Below are positions 34,821-43,460 of a stretch of 64,000 nucleotides of DNA, piece by piece (within the stretch, counting starts at the first letter, position 1; the number at the start of each line of letters is the position of its first letter). The notes under the pieces were generated by a model. The model did no database searches and had not been told where the DNA came from. It worked only from the letters and a program-made list of their open reading frames with translations. The translations under genes were made by a program, and so were the position numbers. Origin of the DNA: JAVBQJ01 sp031549115 (GTDB lineage Bacteria; Verrucomicrobiota; Lentisphaeria; Victivallales; Victivallaceae); contig JAVBQJ010000051.1 of NCBI GenBank assembly GCA_031549115.1, positions 1 to 64,000 of the forward strand, read 5' to 3'.

Positions 34821-35918
34821 ATGAGCAAGGAATTGGCGGTGTTGAAGTATCTGGTGGATACATTGCGGCAGAATGGACAGACCCGGGAGTTGCTGCTGCC
34901 GAGCGAGGCCAAGCTGGTCCGGACGCTGAAGGTGTCCCGCACCACGGTGCGCAAAGCCTTTGCCCGGCTGGAGGAACACCGCCTGATCGAGCGGACGCCG
35001 GGGCGCGGAACCCGGCTGATCCGCCATGTCGAAGAGTGGGAGTGGAACAAACTGCTGCGTTCCGCCGAGGAGGAGCTGGACAGCCGCGGCATGTACCCGT
35101 CGCTGGCCAATGTGATTGTGGCGCAGCGCAGTTACAAAATCATCTTTTTTCACGACTGTCCGCCAGTAAATCCCTGCATGGTCAAGAACCTGGAGGGTGT
35201 GAGAGCGGCGGCCGCTCCCCGCAATCACCGGATCATTCTCGGGAAATTCCGGGTGGAGTATTCCATGGTCAACCGTAAATGGTCGCGCGAAGTATGGGAT
35301 ACCGATGCCGACGGGATGATCATTCTGGCCACCTTCGGCGATGAGGAGATGTGCAACTTCGATTCGGTGCGCAAGCCGTATGTGATGATCGGCAACCTGA
35401 ACGTCAACAACAGTATCATGATCAACGGCTCCGGCTCCTACGACTATGTGTTGCGGCGGCTGATTCTGTCGGGGCACCGTCATATCGCCATTCTGAGCTA
35501 CTCGGTCGATCCGTACAACGCCAATCTGGCCGACCGCGCGGTATGCGGCTGGCGCCGGTACGACCCCCACTACGCCGGAGTGGAGTGCCATGAAAATATC
35601 GACGACCTCGATGCCTTGCTCCAAAGCCACCCGGAGTGGACCGCCATCTATCTCACCGAAGATCACAAGATGGCGGAGCTGCTGGCGGCGCTGCGGCGCC
35701 GGGGCCGGACCCCCGGACGGGATATCGAAGTGGTCGGGTTGACCAACAACGACCTGCCGCCGGAGCTGCCGCCGGAGGTGGCGCAGATTGCGCTGGACCA
35801 GTACGGCGCCGGTGTCCTGGCGCTGCGGACGCTGGAGCAGATGCTCGACACCGGAGCGCGCGCGTTTCCGCCGATTTCACTGTCCGGGCTGTACATCCCG
35901 GCGGAAAAGAGGCGCTGA
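34821..35918 (+). CDS. GntR-family regulator with LacI-type effector domain
   Basis: 365 aa from ATG 34821. A GntR winged helix spans about 1-75 (LLLPSEAKLVRTLKVSRTTV, then FARLEEHRLIERTPGRGTRL). From about 95 it has a periplasmic-binding-protein-like sugar-sensing domain as in AraR (YSMVNRKWSREVWDTDADG, RHIAILSYSVD, WTAIYLTEDHKMAELLAALR, DQYGAGVLALRTLEQML). Such regulators usually repress neighbouring sugar genes until a ligand binds. Divergent from 34668 across a strong promoter. Confidence 0.88.
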   Translation: MSKELAVLKYLVDTLRQNGQTRELLLPSEAKLVRTLKVSRTTVRKAFARLEEHRLIERTPGRGTRLIRHVEEWEWNKLLRSAEEELDSRGMYPSLANVIVAQRSYKIIFFHDCPPVNPCMVKNLEGVRAAAAPRNHRIILGKFRVEYSMVNRKWSREVWDTDADGMIILATFGDEEMCNFDSVRKPYVMIGNLNVNNSIMINGSGSYDYVLRRLILSGHRHIAILSYSVDPYNANLADRAVCGWRRYDPHYAGVECHENIDDLDALLQSHPEWTAIYLTEDHKMAELLAALRRRGRTPGRDIEVVGLTNNDLPPELPPEVAQIALDQYGAGVLALRTLEQMLDTGARAFPPISLSGLYIPAEKRR

Positions 35919-35924
35919 ACGGCG

Positions 35925-38069
35925 CTATCGGATCAGGTCATTGCAGTTCAGAATCTTTTCCAACAGATCGTTGGGAGTGTAGAAGTAGTGGTTGCTGGCT
36001 TCAAAGCCGATACGGGCATCCTGCCGTTGCAGCCGGAACAAACTCCGGGCCAAGTCAGCCTCTTCTTTCAACAGCTCCGGCGCCGGCGGCTGCGTCTTTT
36101 CGTGCCGCATGGCCGCTTCGATCTGCAGCAGCGAGCTGCGCCAGTGAATGCCGGCGGCTTCGGCCAGCCGAAAGTTGCTTGCCCAGCGCGCCCGGACACC
36201 GGCGTCGTCGGGAAGCAGCGCTTCCGCCCGGCGCCAATGCCGCAGCCCCTGCTGCCATTGATCGCTCAGACGTTGAAACTGCTTCCGGAACACCGCTTCC
36301 GGGAAGTGATTGCCGCGCCATGCCGTCAAATCGTCGTAAGGAAATCCGACCATGGTGGCGTGGTATCCGGTCGGTTCCCGATACAGCAGCGCGGACGGCC
36401 CGGCATGCTGCGGCCCGAAGTAAATGGCGCCGACCGAATGAAACGGGAATGCCGTGAACGCGGTTTCAAAATCATGCCATGCCGCCAGTATTTCCGGCGC
36501 GGCTTCGGCGCCGTAATCGCGGATCGCCAGCTGCCGCGGCGTGTGATCCAGCATTTCCAGATTGCCGCCGGGGTAACCGCCGTGGGTCCAGCTCAGCATG
36601 AAATCACGGACGCCATGGGTGCGCAGCCGTTCCAGATGGTCCCGGACCAACCCGGGGACCGCCAGATAAGGGACCGCCGCCAGCTCCCAACTGTTGTTGA
36701 CCTGAACTTTGACCATCACCCGGCGCCCGGCGGCGCGGGCGCACTCCAGCAGCCGCAACGCGGTCGGGCCCGGGCCCGGCTTGGAAATCGAATAATCCAG
36801 CACAGCTCCGACGGTGTCTCCGGCATGGGTTTCCACGCCGGTTTCACTGACCAGCATCAACCGGATGTCGGCGGGAAGCGTACGCGCCAGCGTTTCATCC
36901 CAGGGCTTCACCCACCCCCAGTTCCAGGCGATCAATTCGCCGCCGGTAGCGGCATCTTTCTGTCCGTCGCGAATCGCCGACAGCACCGAATGGACCAATT
37001 GATCCGGGGTCTTTCCGGTACAGCGCGGACAGACGGCAGCGATGCCCTCCGGCGCATAGGACTGGCAGTGGGTCAGATTTTCGGACATGGTGATGGCGAT
37101 CAAACCGCCGAGCTGCGGGACCGCCTCGTGCAACTGCCGGATGCCATGGCGAAGCGCGTCCAGCATTCCCGGGGCGGAGGGGCACATGGCGATGCAGCCG
37201 TGCACCCGGCCGACGGCACCCTGCCAATCCGGATGGAAGCGGAAGAATTCTTCCGGCATCGCCCGCGGTTCGTTGATATACAGAAATACCCGAATGCCAT
37301 GGCGGGCGGCGCGTTCGGTCAACCGGCGCAGCGCTTCCAAGCGCTCGCGCCAGCCGCGGCTCCATGACGTTTCCCCCGCCCACGGGACCAGCGAATACAG
37401 CGGCGTTTGAAACCAGATGCCGTTGATCCCCTGCCGCCGGTAGCGGCGCAACTCCCCGTCCGGGTAAAACTTCTCCGGGTCGCCGAGCAGCGGATCGCCG
37501 TACAGTGCGGTGTACGAGTAAATCAGCCGCAAATCGTCCGGCTCAACTTCATCGCCCGACTCCGGTTCCAGCACGAAATCGAACGGACGGGCCGCCGGAG
37601 CCGGCGCGACGGCCAATTCCCGCCGCAGCCATTCACGGATGGTTTCGGTCCGCCGTGCTTCTTCCGGCGTCAGTTCCCGGTAGACGACCGGCTCGCACTC
37701 CGGTTTGAGCTGGCCGAGTTTGATCCAGAAGAAATCATCCTCTTTGAGCACAAACGCCAGCCGTTCCGGCGTCCAGTCCAGCAATTCGAGCAATTGTTCG
37801 TAATTCAAAAGATGCCAATTGCGGCGGATCAAAGTCAGAAATCCCCGTTCCGCCCACACCGGATAGCCGGCCGGGTCCGGCGTTTCCAAACCCAGCGCTG
37901 CCGCCGCCCGCAGGACTTCGCCGCTCCCGGTCTGCAATACCAGGGCCAGCCGTCCGGGGTCGACCAATCCCCAATTGCGCCAGATTACGGCTTGAAAACG
38001 GGTGGGAAAGTGCGGCACCGGCAATGCCGGGGGCTTGCTCCCGACCGGCAAATCTGCAATTGTCATCAT
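35925..38069 (-). CDS. Uncharacterised glycoside-hydrolase-like protein
   Basis: 714 aa from ATG 38069, chosen for GGAG 6 bases upstream. No signal peptide. The central part has TIM-barrel features: YRRQGINGIWFQTPLYSLVP, RHGIRVFLYINEPRAMPEEF, LIAITMSENLTHC, GGELIAWNWGWVKPWDE, ADIRLMLVSETGV, VRDFMLSWTHGGYPGGNLEM. A CxxC pair (CPRC) sits near 370. The layout recalls GH20/GH29-like families without a firm match. Third gene of the cassette pseudopilin - DUF4838 - this protein. Confidence 0.72.
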   Translation of the reverse strand: MMTIADLPVGSKPPALPVPHFPTRFQAVIWRNWGLVDPGRLALVLQTGSGEVLRAAAALGLETPDPAGYPVWAERGFLTLIRRNWHLLNYEQLLELLDWTPERLAFVLKEDDFFWIKLGQLKPECEPVVYRELTPEEARRTETIREWLRRELAVAPAPAARPFDFVLEPESGDEVEPDDLRLIYSYTALYGDPLLGDPEKFYPDGELRRYRRQGINGIWFQTPLYSLVPWAGETSWSRGWRERLEALRRLTERAARHGIRVFLYINEPRAMPEEFFRFHPDWQGAVGRVHGCIAMCPSAPGMLDALRHGIRQLHEAVPQLGGLIAITMSENLTHCQSYAPEGIAAVCPRCTGKTPDQLVHSVLSAIRDGQKDAATGGELIAWNWGWVKPWDETLARTLPADIRLMLVSETGVETHAGDTVGAVLDYSISKPGPGPTALRLLECARAAGRRVMVKVQVNNSWELAAVPYLAVPGLVRDHLERLRTHGVRDFMLSWTHGGYPGGNLEMLDHTPRQLAIRDYGAEAAPEILAAWHDFETAFTAFPFHSVGAIYFGPQHAGPSALLYREPTGYHATMVGFPYDDLTAWRGNHFPEAVFRKQFQRLSDQWQQGLRHWRRAEALLPDDAGVRARWASNFRLAEAAGIHWRSSLLQIEAAMRHEKTQPPAPELLKEEADLARSLFRLQRQDARIGFEASNHYFYTPNDLLEKILNCNDLIR

Positions 38070-38082
38070 TGGCTCCATATGC

Positions 38083-40338
38083 TTATCGATTCGGGACTGT
38101 TTCCGGGAACAGAACAATGCGTTCAATCAGCAACCGTTCCGGCTCGTATTTCAGGCTCACCCAGCCCTCCCATTGCTGCGGAGCCGGAGCGCCGCGCATG
38201 AATTCCTGCATCGGGATCTGTATTTCCCAATTGGAGGTGAAATACAAGTAGGCGTCGCTGTCGGGCGCCAGTTCAAAGGTCAGAAACCGCTGCCATTGGA
38301 AGCCGTCACTCGAAGGCGGCGGCAAGTAACCGGAATACAACGCTTCCTGCAACCCGTAGCTGTAAGCGCCGAACAGCAGCGGCGATTCCGGGCGCTCCGG
38401 CGACAACGGAACTGCGACGGCCATCCCCGATTCCGCTTCGGGAACCGTAACCAGCCGGTAGGTGTCGCCGCGCAACGTCAGCGCCGAAGCCGGGAAATCC
38501 AGGCGCACCCGGGAATCGTCCCGGAAGAACGCCGGCGGCGCGAGACGCTCGTTGGTGTTGCGGACGTTGGCGATTTCCCGGTCGATTTTGGCTTCGAATT
38601 CCGGAACCCGCGCCGCATTCAAGGTCGGGAATCCGGCACGGTAAGCGCTCCAGACCCGATCGATCAGCGTGTCTTTCGCCCAGGGAAATTGTTCCGGATC
38701 GCCTCCGGCGTCACAATGCTGCCGGTACAGTTGCGGCAGATTCAAATACGTATACCGGTCCAGGCTCAACCGCGCCTGCCGGACGCGTTGGAGGTATTCC
38801 GGCTGACCGGCAACGGCGGTTTCGGCGCGGTCCATCCAGTCGTGCGCCCGGAGCAATACCGGGTACGTCAGGTAACGGAACTCGGACATCTCCGCCATGA
38901 AACCGATGCGATCGCCGGAATCACGCAGCGCGGAAAACAACTCCCGGCGGCATTGTTCGACGGCTTCCGCCGCCGCGCCGTAGTATTTGTCCATGAAATC
39001 CCGGTAAAGTTCCTCGAAATCCCGGTAGGGATCTTCCATCAGCTTGATCTCCAGGTAGGACTTCAGCGTCACCATGTCGGCGATGTCCGGGTCCTCGTGC
39101 TCCCAGAAGACATACTTGACGCCGTAATCGGCCCAGGTGCGGTGCGTTTCCGCAAAGGTGAACTCATTGGCGAACGGCATGCCGCGCTTGCCGCCGTAGG
39201 TGATGCCGTAGGTCCAGACATACAATTCGTCGCAAATGGCGCTCCATGCCTCCAAGGTGCGCAGGAAATATTGCTCCGGCTGTTCGCTGTAATTCCAGCC
39301 GAGCAACGAAGCGGTGTCGCACAGGCGGATGATCACATTGGCGCCCGGCGGTGTTTGCGCCGGTTTCTCGGTATAGTTGTAGGCCAATGTGGAGAGCTTC
39401 AGCCCCGGCCGGAATTCGGCGACGGCGGCGGCGAGACGGTTGACCAGACGGATTACCGGCCCCATTTCGGAGCCCTCTTCGGCGGCGATGGCCTGACACG
39501 CCGGGCATTCGCACGGCGTCGAATTGTCATTCTGCGAAATGTCGTAAATCGCCGGCGGCAGGGTATCGTTTTCCCGCGCTTCGGCTTCGTCGGCGACGAT
39601 GTAGGCCTTCAGCTTTTCCAGGAAAATCCGTTCCACTTCCGGGTTGCTCAGACACAACTGTTCGAACATGCCGCAGCGCCGTTTGCCGTCGCGCAGCGCG
39701 AAATATTCCGGATGCGCGGCGAAAAGCTCTTCGGGAAAGTACCAGCTGAAGGTGTGCACCTGATGCGGCGAACCGATGTTGGTGCTGCCGCCATACTGCA
39801 TTCCGATCGGCCAGTGCCCGTCCGGGTTCAACCGCGAACGGGCGGCGAAACGGCCGTGGTCCTGGAGGACGCCGTACGGCTCCCGGAAGAGACTGCGCTG
39901 CCGGAAGAACGGGCGACCGGACAACTCCACCGAGGCCAATTCCAGGCGGTCGTGGGCCGGCACATACTCCTCGGCCGGATTCCACCACCGGACCCCGACG
40001 ACGTCTTCGAGAAAACGATAGACGCCGTAGAGCGTTCCCCGGTCGCCGCCGCCGTAGATGTAAAGATCGCCGTCACGCCCGGTGATCCGCCACGCCTCCT
40101 CGGGGAGCGCTTCGGAAACGCCGTCCGGCGCAATCCCGAGGCGGATGCGGACATTTTCCTGTCCGTCGACCGTGAGGTCACCCCGAATACTGCGGTTCAA
40201 GTAATCGGTCAATTCGGCGGCGGCGGTCCGTTCCGCCGCGCTCGGAGTGTCCGGCAGCAGGATCCGCCAACTTCCGGCTTGTACCGCGCCGAACACGAAA
40301 ACGACCGTCACCAAAGTGATAAAAAACCGGTAATGCAT
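38083..40338 (-). CDS. Secreted DUF4838 protein (alpha-glucuronidase-like fold)
   Basis: 751 aa from ATG 40338 with signal peptide MHYRFFITLVTVVFVFGAVQA. The first 120 residues (AAAELTDYLNRSIRGDL, DLYIYGGGDRGTLYGVYRFL) form the GH67-type N-terminal domain with the GV-R-WW-P motif (VVGVRWWNPAEEYVP). Then comes DUF4838, with NDNSTPCECPACQAI and ADYGVKYVFWEHEDPDI. The family is found in secreted polysaccharide-degrading loci; the reaction is undetermined. Confidence 0.85.
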   Translation of the reverse strand: MHYRFFITLVTVVFVFGAVQAGSWRILLPDTPSAAERTAAAELTDYLNRSIRGDLTVDGQENVRIRLGIAPDGVSEALPEEAWRITGRDGDLYIYGGGDRGTLYGVYRFLEDVVGVRWWNPAEEYVPAHDRLELASVELSGRPFFRQRSLFREPYGVLQDHGRFAARSRLNPDGHWPIGMQYGGSTNIGSPHQVHTFSWYFPEELFAAHPEYFALRDGKRRCGMFEQLCLSNPEVERIFLEKLKAYIVADEAEARENDTLPPAIYDISQNDNSTPCECPACQAIAAEEGSEMGPVIRLVNRLAAAVAEFRPGLKLSTLAYNYTEKPAQTPPGANVIIRLCDTASLLGWNYSEQPEQYFLRTLEAWSAICDELYVWTYGITYGGKRGMPFANEFTFAETHRTWADYGVKYVFWEHEDPDIADMVTLKSYLEIKLMEDPYRDFEELYRDFMDKYYGAAAEAVEQCRRELFSALRDSGDRIGFMAEMSEFRYLTYPVLLRAHDWMDRAETAVAGQPEYLQRVRQARLSLDRYTYLNLPQLYRQHCDAGGDPEQFPWAKDTLIDRVWSAYRAGFPTLNAARVPEFEAKIDREIANVRNTNERLAPPAFFRDDSRVRLDFPASALTLRGDTYRLVTVPEAESGMAVAVPLSPERPESPLLFGAYSYGLQEALYSGYLPPPSSDGFQWQRFLTFELAPDSDAYLYFTSNWEIQIPMQEFMRGAPAPQQWEGWVSLKYEPERLLIERIVLFPETVPNR

Positions 40339-40343
40339 GCCTG

Positions 40344-41033
40344 TCACCACTCCTGGCTCTTGCCGTTGCGGTAGAACGTGATGTTGTATTTGGTGGCTTC
40401 CAAGTCCTTCTCCTCGATTTTCATTTTGGCGGCGTGGCCGTCGAGATACAGGTAGTTGCTGCCGTTGCCGTGCACATTCAGCTCGATGGCGCGGCGGGTG
40501 CCTTCGTCGCTCCAGTAAATGAAGCGGGTGTTGCCGTTTTCATTGTGGGTTTTTTCGGCGAAGGAGACGTATTCGGAGGGGGAAACGAATACGGTGGATT
40601 TGAAGCCGGTTAACGTGAAGCCGTCATCATCGCTTCCGATCATATAACCGTTCTCGAAATTCGGCTCGTAGCCCACGCTGTTGAGCTGTCCGTAGATCCC
40701 CATCTGGTCCCCCATCCCGTCGCACTTGCCGGACGGGCAGTAATAGACGCCGGGAATGGTTTCATAAATGCCGTTGGCGCCGCAGTAGGGGCCGAGCAGG
40801 ACCAGCCAGTTGTAAGTATAGCCATAGCTCCAGTTGGCCATCGGCAGATAATCCTGATAGTCATTCTGGTAGAGCAGCGAAGCGGTGCCGATGGTTTTCA
40901 TGTTGTTGAGGCATTTGGCCGACTGTGCCGCCGCGCGGGCTTTGCTCAACGCCGGCAGCAACATGCTGGCGAGAATTGCGATAATTGCAATCACGACCAA
41001 CAATTCTATCAACGTAAATTTTTTGGGTGGCAT
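40344..41033 (-). CDS. Second type II pseudopilin-like protein
   Basis: 229 aa from ATG 41033 (AAAGGG just upstream; ATG at 41051 would add six residues). Leader MPPKKFTLIELLVVIAIIAI, then LASMLLPALSKARAAAQSAK; C-terminal YLDGHAAKMKIEE. Closely similar in its first 45 residues to the pseudopilin at 33145. First gene of the second pseudopilin-hydrolase cassette. Confidence 0.92.
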   Translation of the reverse strand: MPPKKFTLIELLVVIAIIAILASMLLPALSKARAAAQSAKCLNNMKTIGTASLLYQNDYQDYLPMANWSYGYTYNWLVLLGPYCGANGIYETIPGVYYCPSGKCDGMGDQMGIYGQLNSVGYEPNFENGYMIGSDDDGFTLTGFKSTVFVSPSEYVSFAEKTHNENGNTRFIYWSDEGTRRAIELNVHGNGSNYLYLDGHAAKMKIEEKDLEATKYNITFYRNGKSQEW

Positions 41034-41084
41034 TTTGGGGAACCCTTTCATTTATTTCGGTACGGTTTTTTGATTCCGGTCGAA

Positions 41085-42482
41085 TTACCGGTTTCTATCG
41101 TCGATCTGGCTCTGGCAGGATTGTTCGAGATTCTGCAGGATCCCGCGCAAATTGCCGCCCAGTTTCAACCATTGGTCGATGCCGACCTCCAACACATAGC
41201 GCACGTCGGAGGGGAAGTGAAAGTCCTCCTGCCGCCGGGCGCCGCAACGCAGATAGTTTTCGAACACGGCACACTCCTCCGCGGGAATCCGGGAGGCGAA
41301 AATACCCCGGCGCACCGGAAAACAGCGATGCCTTTCGGCCAGATCTTTCTGGACCTCCTCGGTCAACGAGAATTTGATGAACTCCCAGCAGCTCTCGTAA
41401 CGCATCGAACTGGCGCGGATGCTGAATTGTTCCGAAGCCAGAACGCCCCGACTGCCGTCGAGCGGCATCGGCCGCAACAAACATTTTTCGTCGAGGCCGG
41501 CTTGCCAGCCGGAGGCCTGCTCCAGGATGGCCAGATGCCGCTCCTGAAACAGCGTATATTGCAATTCCCGCTCGTACATGTCGGAAAAAATCGGGACGAT
41601 GCGCTCGTTCACCATCCGCTTCAGCCGCTCCAGCGGCTCCGCCAGCGCGTCGTAGGAAAACGTGAGCCGCCCGGTTTCCGGATGCACCAGCGATTGCCCG
41701 GAGTGGTACAGATAGTAAATATAACCGTCGAGGAAACAGGCGTAGTCCAGTTCGGGATGGCGCTGCCGCAGACCGCGGCCGTACGCCATGAAATCCTGCC
41801 AGTTCCACTGCAACGGCGGCGGCGGAGCGCATTGCTCCGGCCGGCAGTGCAACATGGTGATTCCGAGCGTCGGAGCCACCCCGATGACCCGGCCGCGCGG
41901 CTCCGTCACGGCGAGCGCGTCGTAGAAGCAGCCGCAGTCCAGCGTATTCAGCATCTCCCGCAAATCCATGAATTGCCAGGTGTTGCAATGAAAATCCAAA
42001 AGACAGGGGTTGTTCGGGAACAGCACGAAGTCGGCCGGCGCATCGGCGGGCGACTGAAACAATTCGGCTTCCGAACCGCAACCGGTAATGGCAATCCGCC
42101 GGGTGGGGTAACAACGGTTGAATTTTTCCACCACCGGTTCCCAGGACGGCAGCAACATCTGCGGCATCCGCAGCTGGGTGGTCTGCCGGCGCAATGAAGT
42201 CGACGGCATATGCCGGTAATCGGGGGGCGCCGCCGCACGGTTTACACAGGACGGCGCGATCCGGACCCCTTTGCGCCGGAAACGCTGGATCAACTGGCGC
42301 CGGTCCAATTCGTCGAGCACATGCAGGATGGTCTGTTGCCCGGCCTGGTAACGGCGCTGCAATTCCCGCACCGACGGCAGGGTATAACCGCCCGGGAGCG
42401 ATTCGATTTCACGGATGATATCCGCCAGAATTTCGCCGGCTCTGCCCTTCAGAATGCGTTCCGTGACCGTTCCCGTATCCAT
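41085..42482 (-). CDS. GntR-type DNA-binding domain fused to a sugar solute-binding protein
   Basis: 465 aa without signal peptide. Residues 1-75 form a winged helix (ADIIREIESLPGGYTLPSVR, ELQRRYQAGQQTILHVLDEL). From about 95 the sequence follows a family 1 ABC solute-binding protein: PSWEPVVEKFNRCYPTRRIA, DFVLFPNNPCLLDF, WNWQDFMAYGRGLRQRHPE, SMRYESCWEFIKFSLTEEVQ, FPVRRGIF. The binding protein has thus been captured as a cytoplasmic effector domain instead of a transport subunit. Likely regulates the adjoining hydrolase genes, and shares a promoter with the ADP-ribosylglycohydrolase operon. Confidence 0.85.
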   Translation of the reverse strand: MDTGTVTERILKGRAGEILADIIREIESLPGGYTLPSVRELQRRYQAGQQTILHVLDELDRRQLIQRFRRKGVRIAPSCVNRAAAPPDYRHMPSTSLRRQTTQLRMPQMLLPSWEPVVEKFNRCYPTRRIAITGCGSEAELFQSPADAPADFVLFPNNPCLLDFHCNTWQFMDLREMLNTLDCGCFYDALAVTEPRGRVIGVAPTLGITMLHCRPEQCAPPPPLQWNWQDFMAYGRGLRQRHPELDYACFLDGYIYYLYHSGQSLVHPETGRLTFSYDALAEPLERLKRMVNERIVPIFSDMYERELQYTLFQERHLAILEQASGWQAGLDEKCLLRPMPLDGSRGVLASEQFSIRASSMRYESCWEFIKFSLTEEVQKDLAERHRCFPVRRGIFASRIPAEECAVFENYLRCGARRQEDFHFPSDVRYVLEVGIDQWLKLGGNLRGILQNLEQSCQSQIDDRNR

Positions 42483-42527
42483 ATCTTTACCCTCTCAAAT
42501 AGATGCAACTGCTCTCGATATGGATAT

Positions 42528-42556
42528 AGTATATCTAAAATTACACAAAAAGTCAA
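42528..42556 (-). promoter_or_regulatory. Promoter of the GntR-SBP gene, twin of 45495-45523
   Basis: Minus strand TTGACT (42556-42551), 17-base spacer, TATACT (42533-42528). Upstream lies CCGGATTTTCGGCAATTATT (plus-strand reading, 42564-42583), nearly the same as upstream of the second promoter. Confidence 0.7.
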
Positions 42557-42608
42557 GAGCAAAACCGGATTTTCGGCAATTATTTTACGATTTTCCGTGA
42601 TTTTCAGG

Positions 42609-43460
42609 TTATCGAGCGAGCTTCGGGAAGACCCGGAGTGCGTTGCGGTAAAAAACCTTGTCGTGTTCCGCCTCCGGCACCAACCGGCGGATCACCTCGA
42701 TGTAGCCGGCCAGGTTGACCAGCGGCCAATCCGAACCGTAGAGCAGCTTGTCGTAGTCGCCGAGGTAGTCCATCCAGGTGCGGATGTGGTCGAGGTAGCC
42801 GCGGTAGCGGACGCAAAAACGGTCGGGGTCGATCATTCCGGCGGCGAGGCCGGAGAGGTCGATGTGAACATTGGGGTTCTTGGCGGCAACCGCGGTGGCG
42901 TCGACGATCCACGGGTTGCCGTAGTGGGCCATCACGAAACGGACGCGCGGAAAGTTGACCGCCGCCTCGTCAACGGTCAGGGGATGGGCGTATTTCAGTA
43001 CGCCGCCCGCGCTGGCGGTATCCCCGGTGTGAATCACCACCGGCAAATCCAGGCTCTCGGCCAACTCGAAAAAACCGTGGTGCACGGGATCGTTGACGTA
43101 GACTTGGCTGTACCCGCAGTAGAGCTTGAGTCCAACGCAGCGCGGTGCGGCCATGGCGCGGGCAAAACTCTCCAGACTCCGCGGCAACTTCGCCAGAGTC
43201 AGCGCCTCGCTGGTCAGGCCGCAACAGTAAAAGATGAACGGCGGCAGCTCGCCACCGGGCCCCGCCAAATCAGGCAGCATCGGCGCCACCATCCCCGGAT
43301 CGTCGCCGCCGGAACCGGCCCCCATCGCCACCGCCGCCACAACGCCGTTGGCGCGAAAGGCCTCCGCGAGATGCGCGACCGAGTTTTCATGCCCGGCTGT
43401 GCGCGCCGTTTCGCGGAAGCCTTCGTGTCCGGAGAAGTGAATGTGTGCGTCGATGATCAC
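42609..43460 (-). CDS. Amidohydrolase family 2 (metal-dependent TIM-barrel hydrolase)
   Basis: 283 aa. Metal-ligand motif MIIDAHIHFSGHEGF at the N-terminus, then LPVVIHTGDTASAGG, VRFVMAHYGNPWIVDATAVA and the terminal LLYGSDWPLVNLAGYIEVI: the standard Amidohydro_2 signature set (HxH, H, H, D). These enzymes hydrolyse or decarboxylate small cyclic substrates. The ATG overlaps the stop of the upstream gene (ATGA 43457-43460), so the two act in one pathway, probably on a modified sugar or glycoside. Confidence 0.88.
   Translation of the reverse strand: MIIDAHIHFSGHEGFRETARTAGHENSVAHLAEAFRANGVVAAVAMGAGSGGDDPGMVAPMLPDLAGPGGELPPFIFYCCGLTSEALTLAKLPRSLESFARAMAAPRCVGLKLYCGYSQVYVNDPVHHGFFELAESLDLPVVIHTGDTASAGGVLKYAHPLTVDEAAVNFPRVRFVMAHYGNPWIVDATAVAAKNPNVHIDLSGLAAGMIDPDRFCVRYRGYLDHIRTWMDYLGDYDKLLYGSDWPLVNLAGYIEVIRRLVPEAEHDKVFYRNALRVFPKLAR

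Noticed and set aside
33904..34863. Long version (319 aa) of the protein starting at 34863
   Set aside because: It would read through a consensus promoter; ATG 34668 has a good ribosome site and begins the folded-looking sequence.
38002..40374. A 790-codon plus-strand frame
   Set aside because: Antisense of the DUF4838 gene; arginine-rich and without family patterns.
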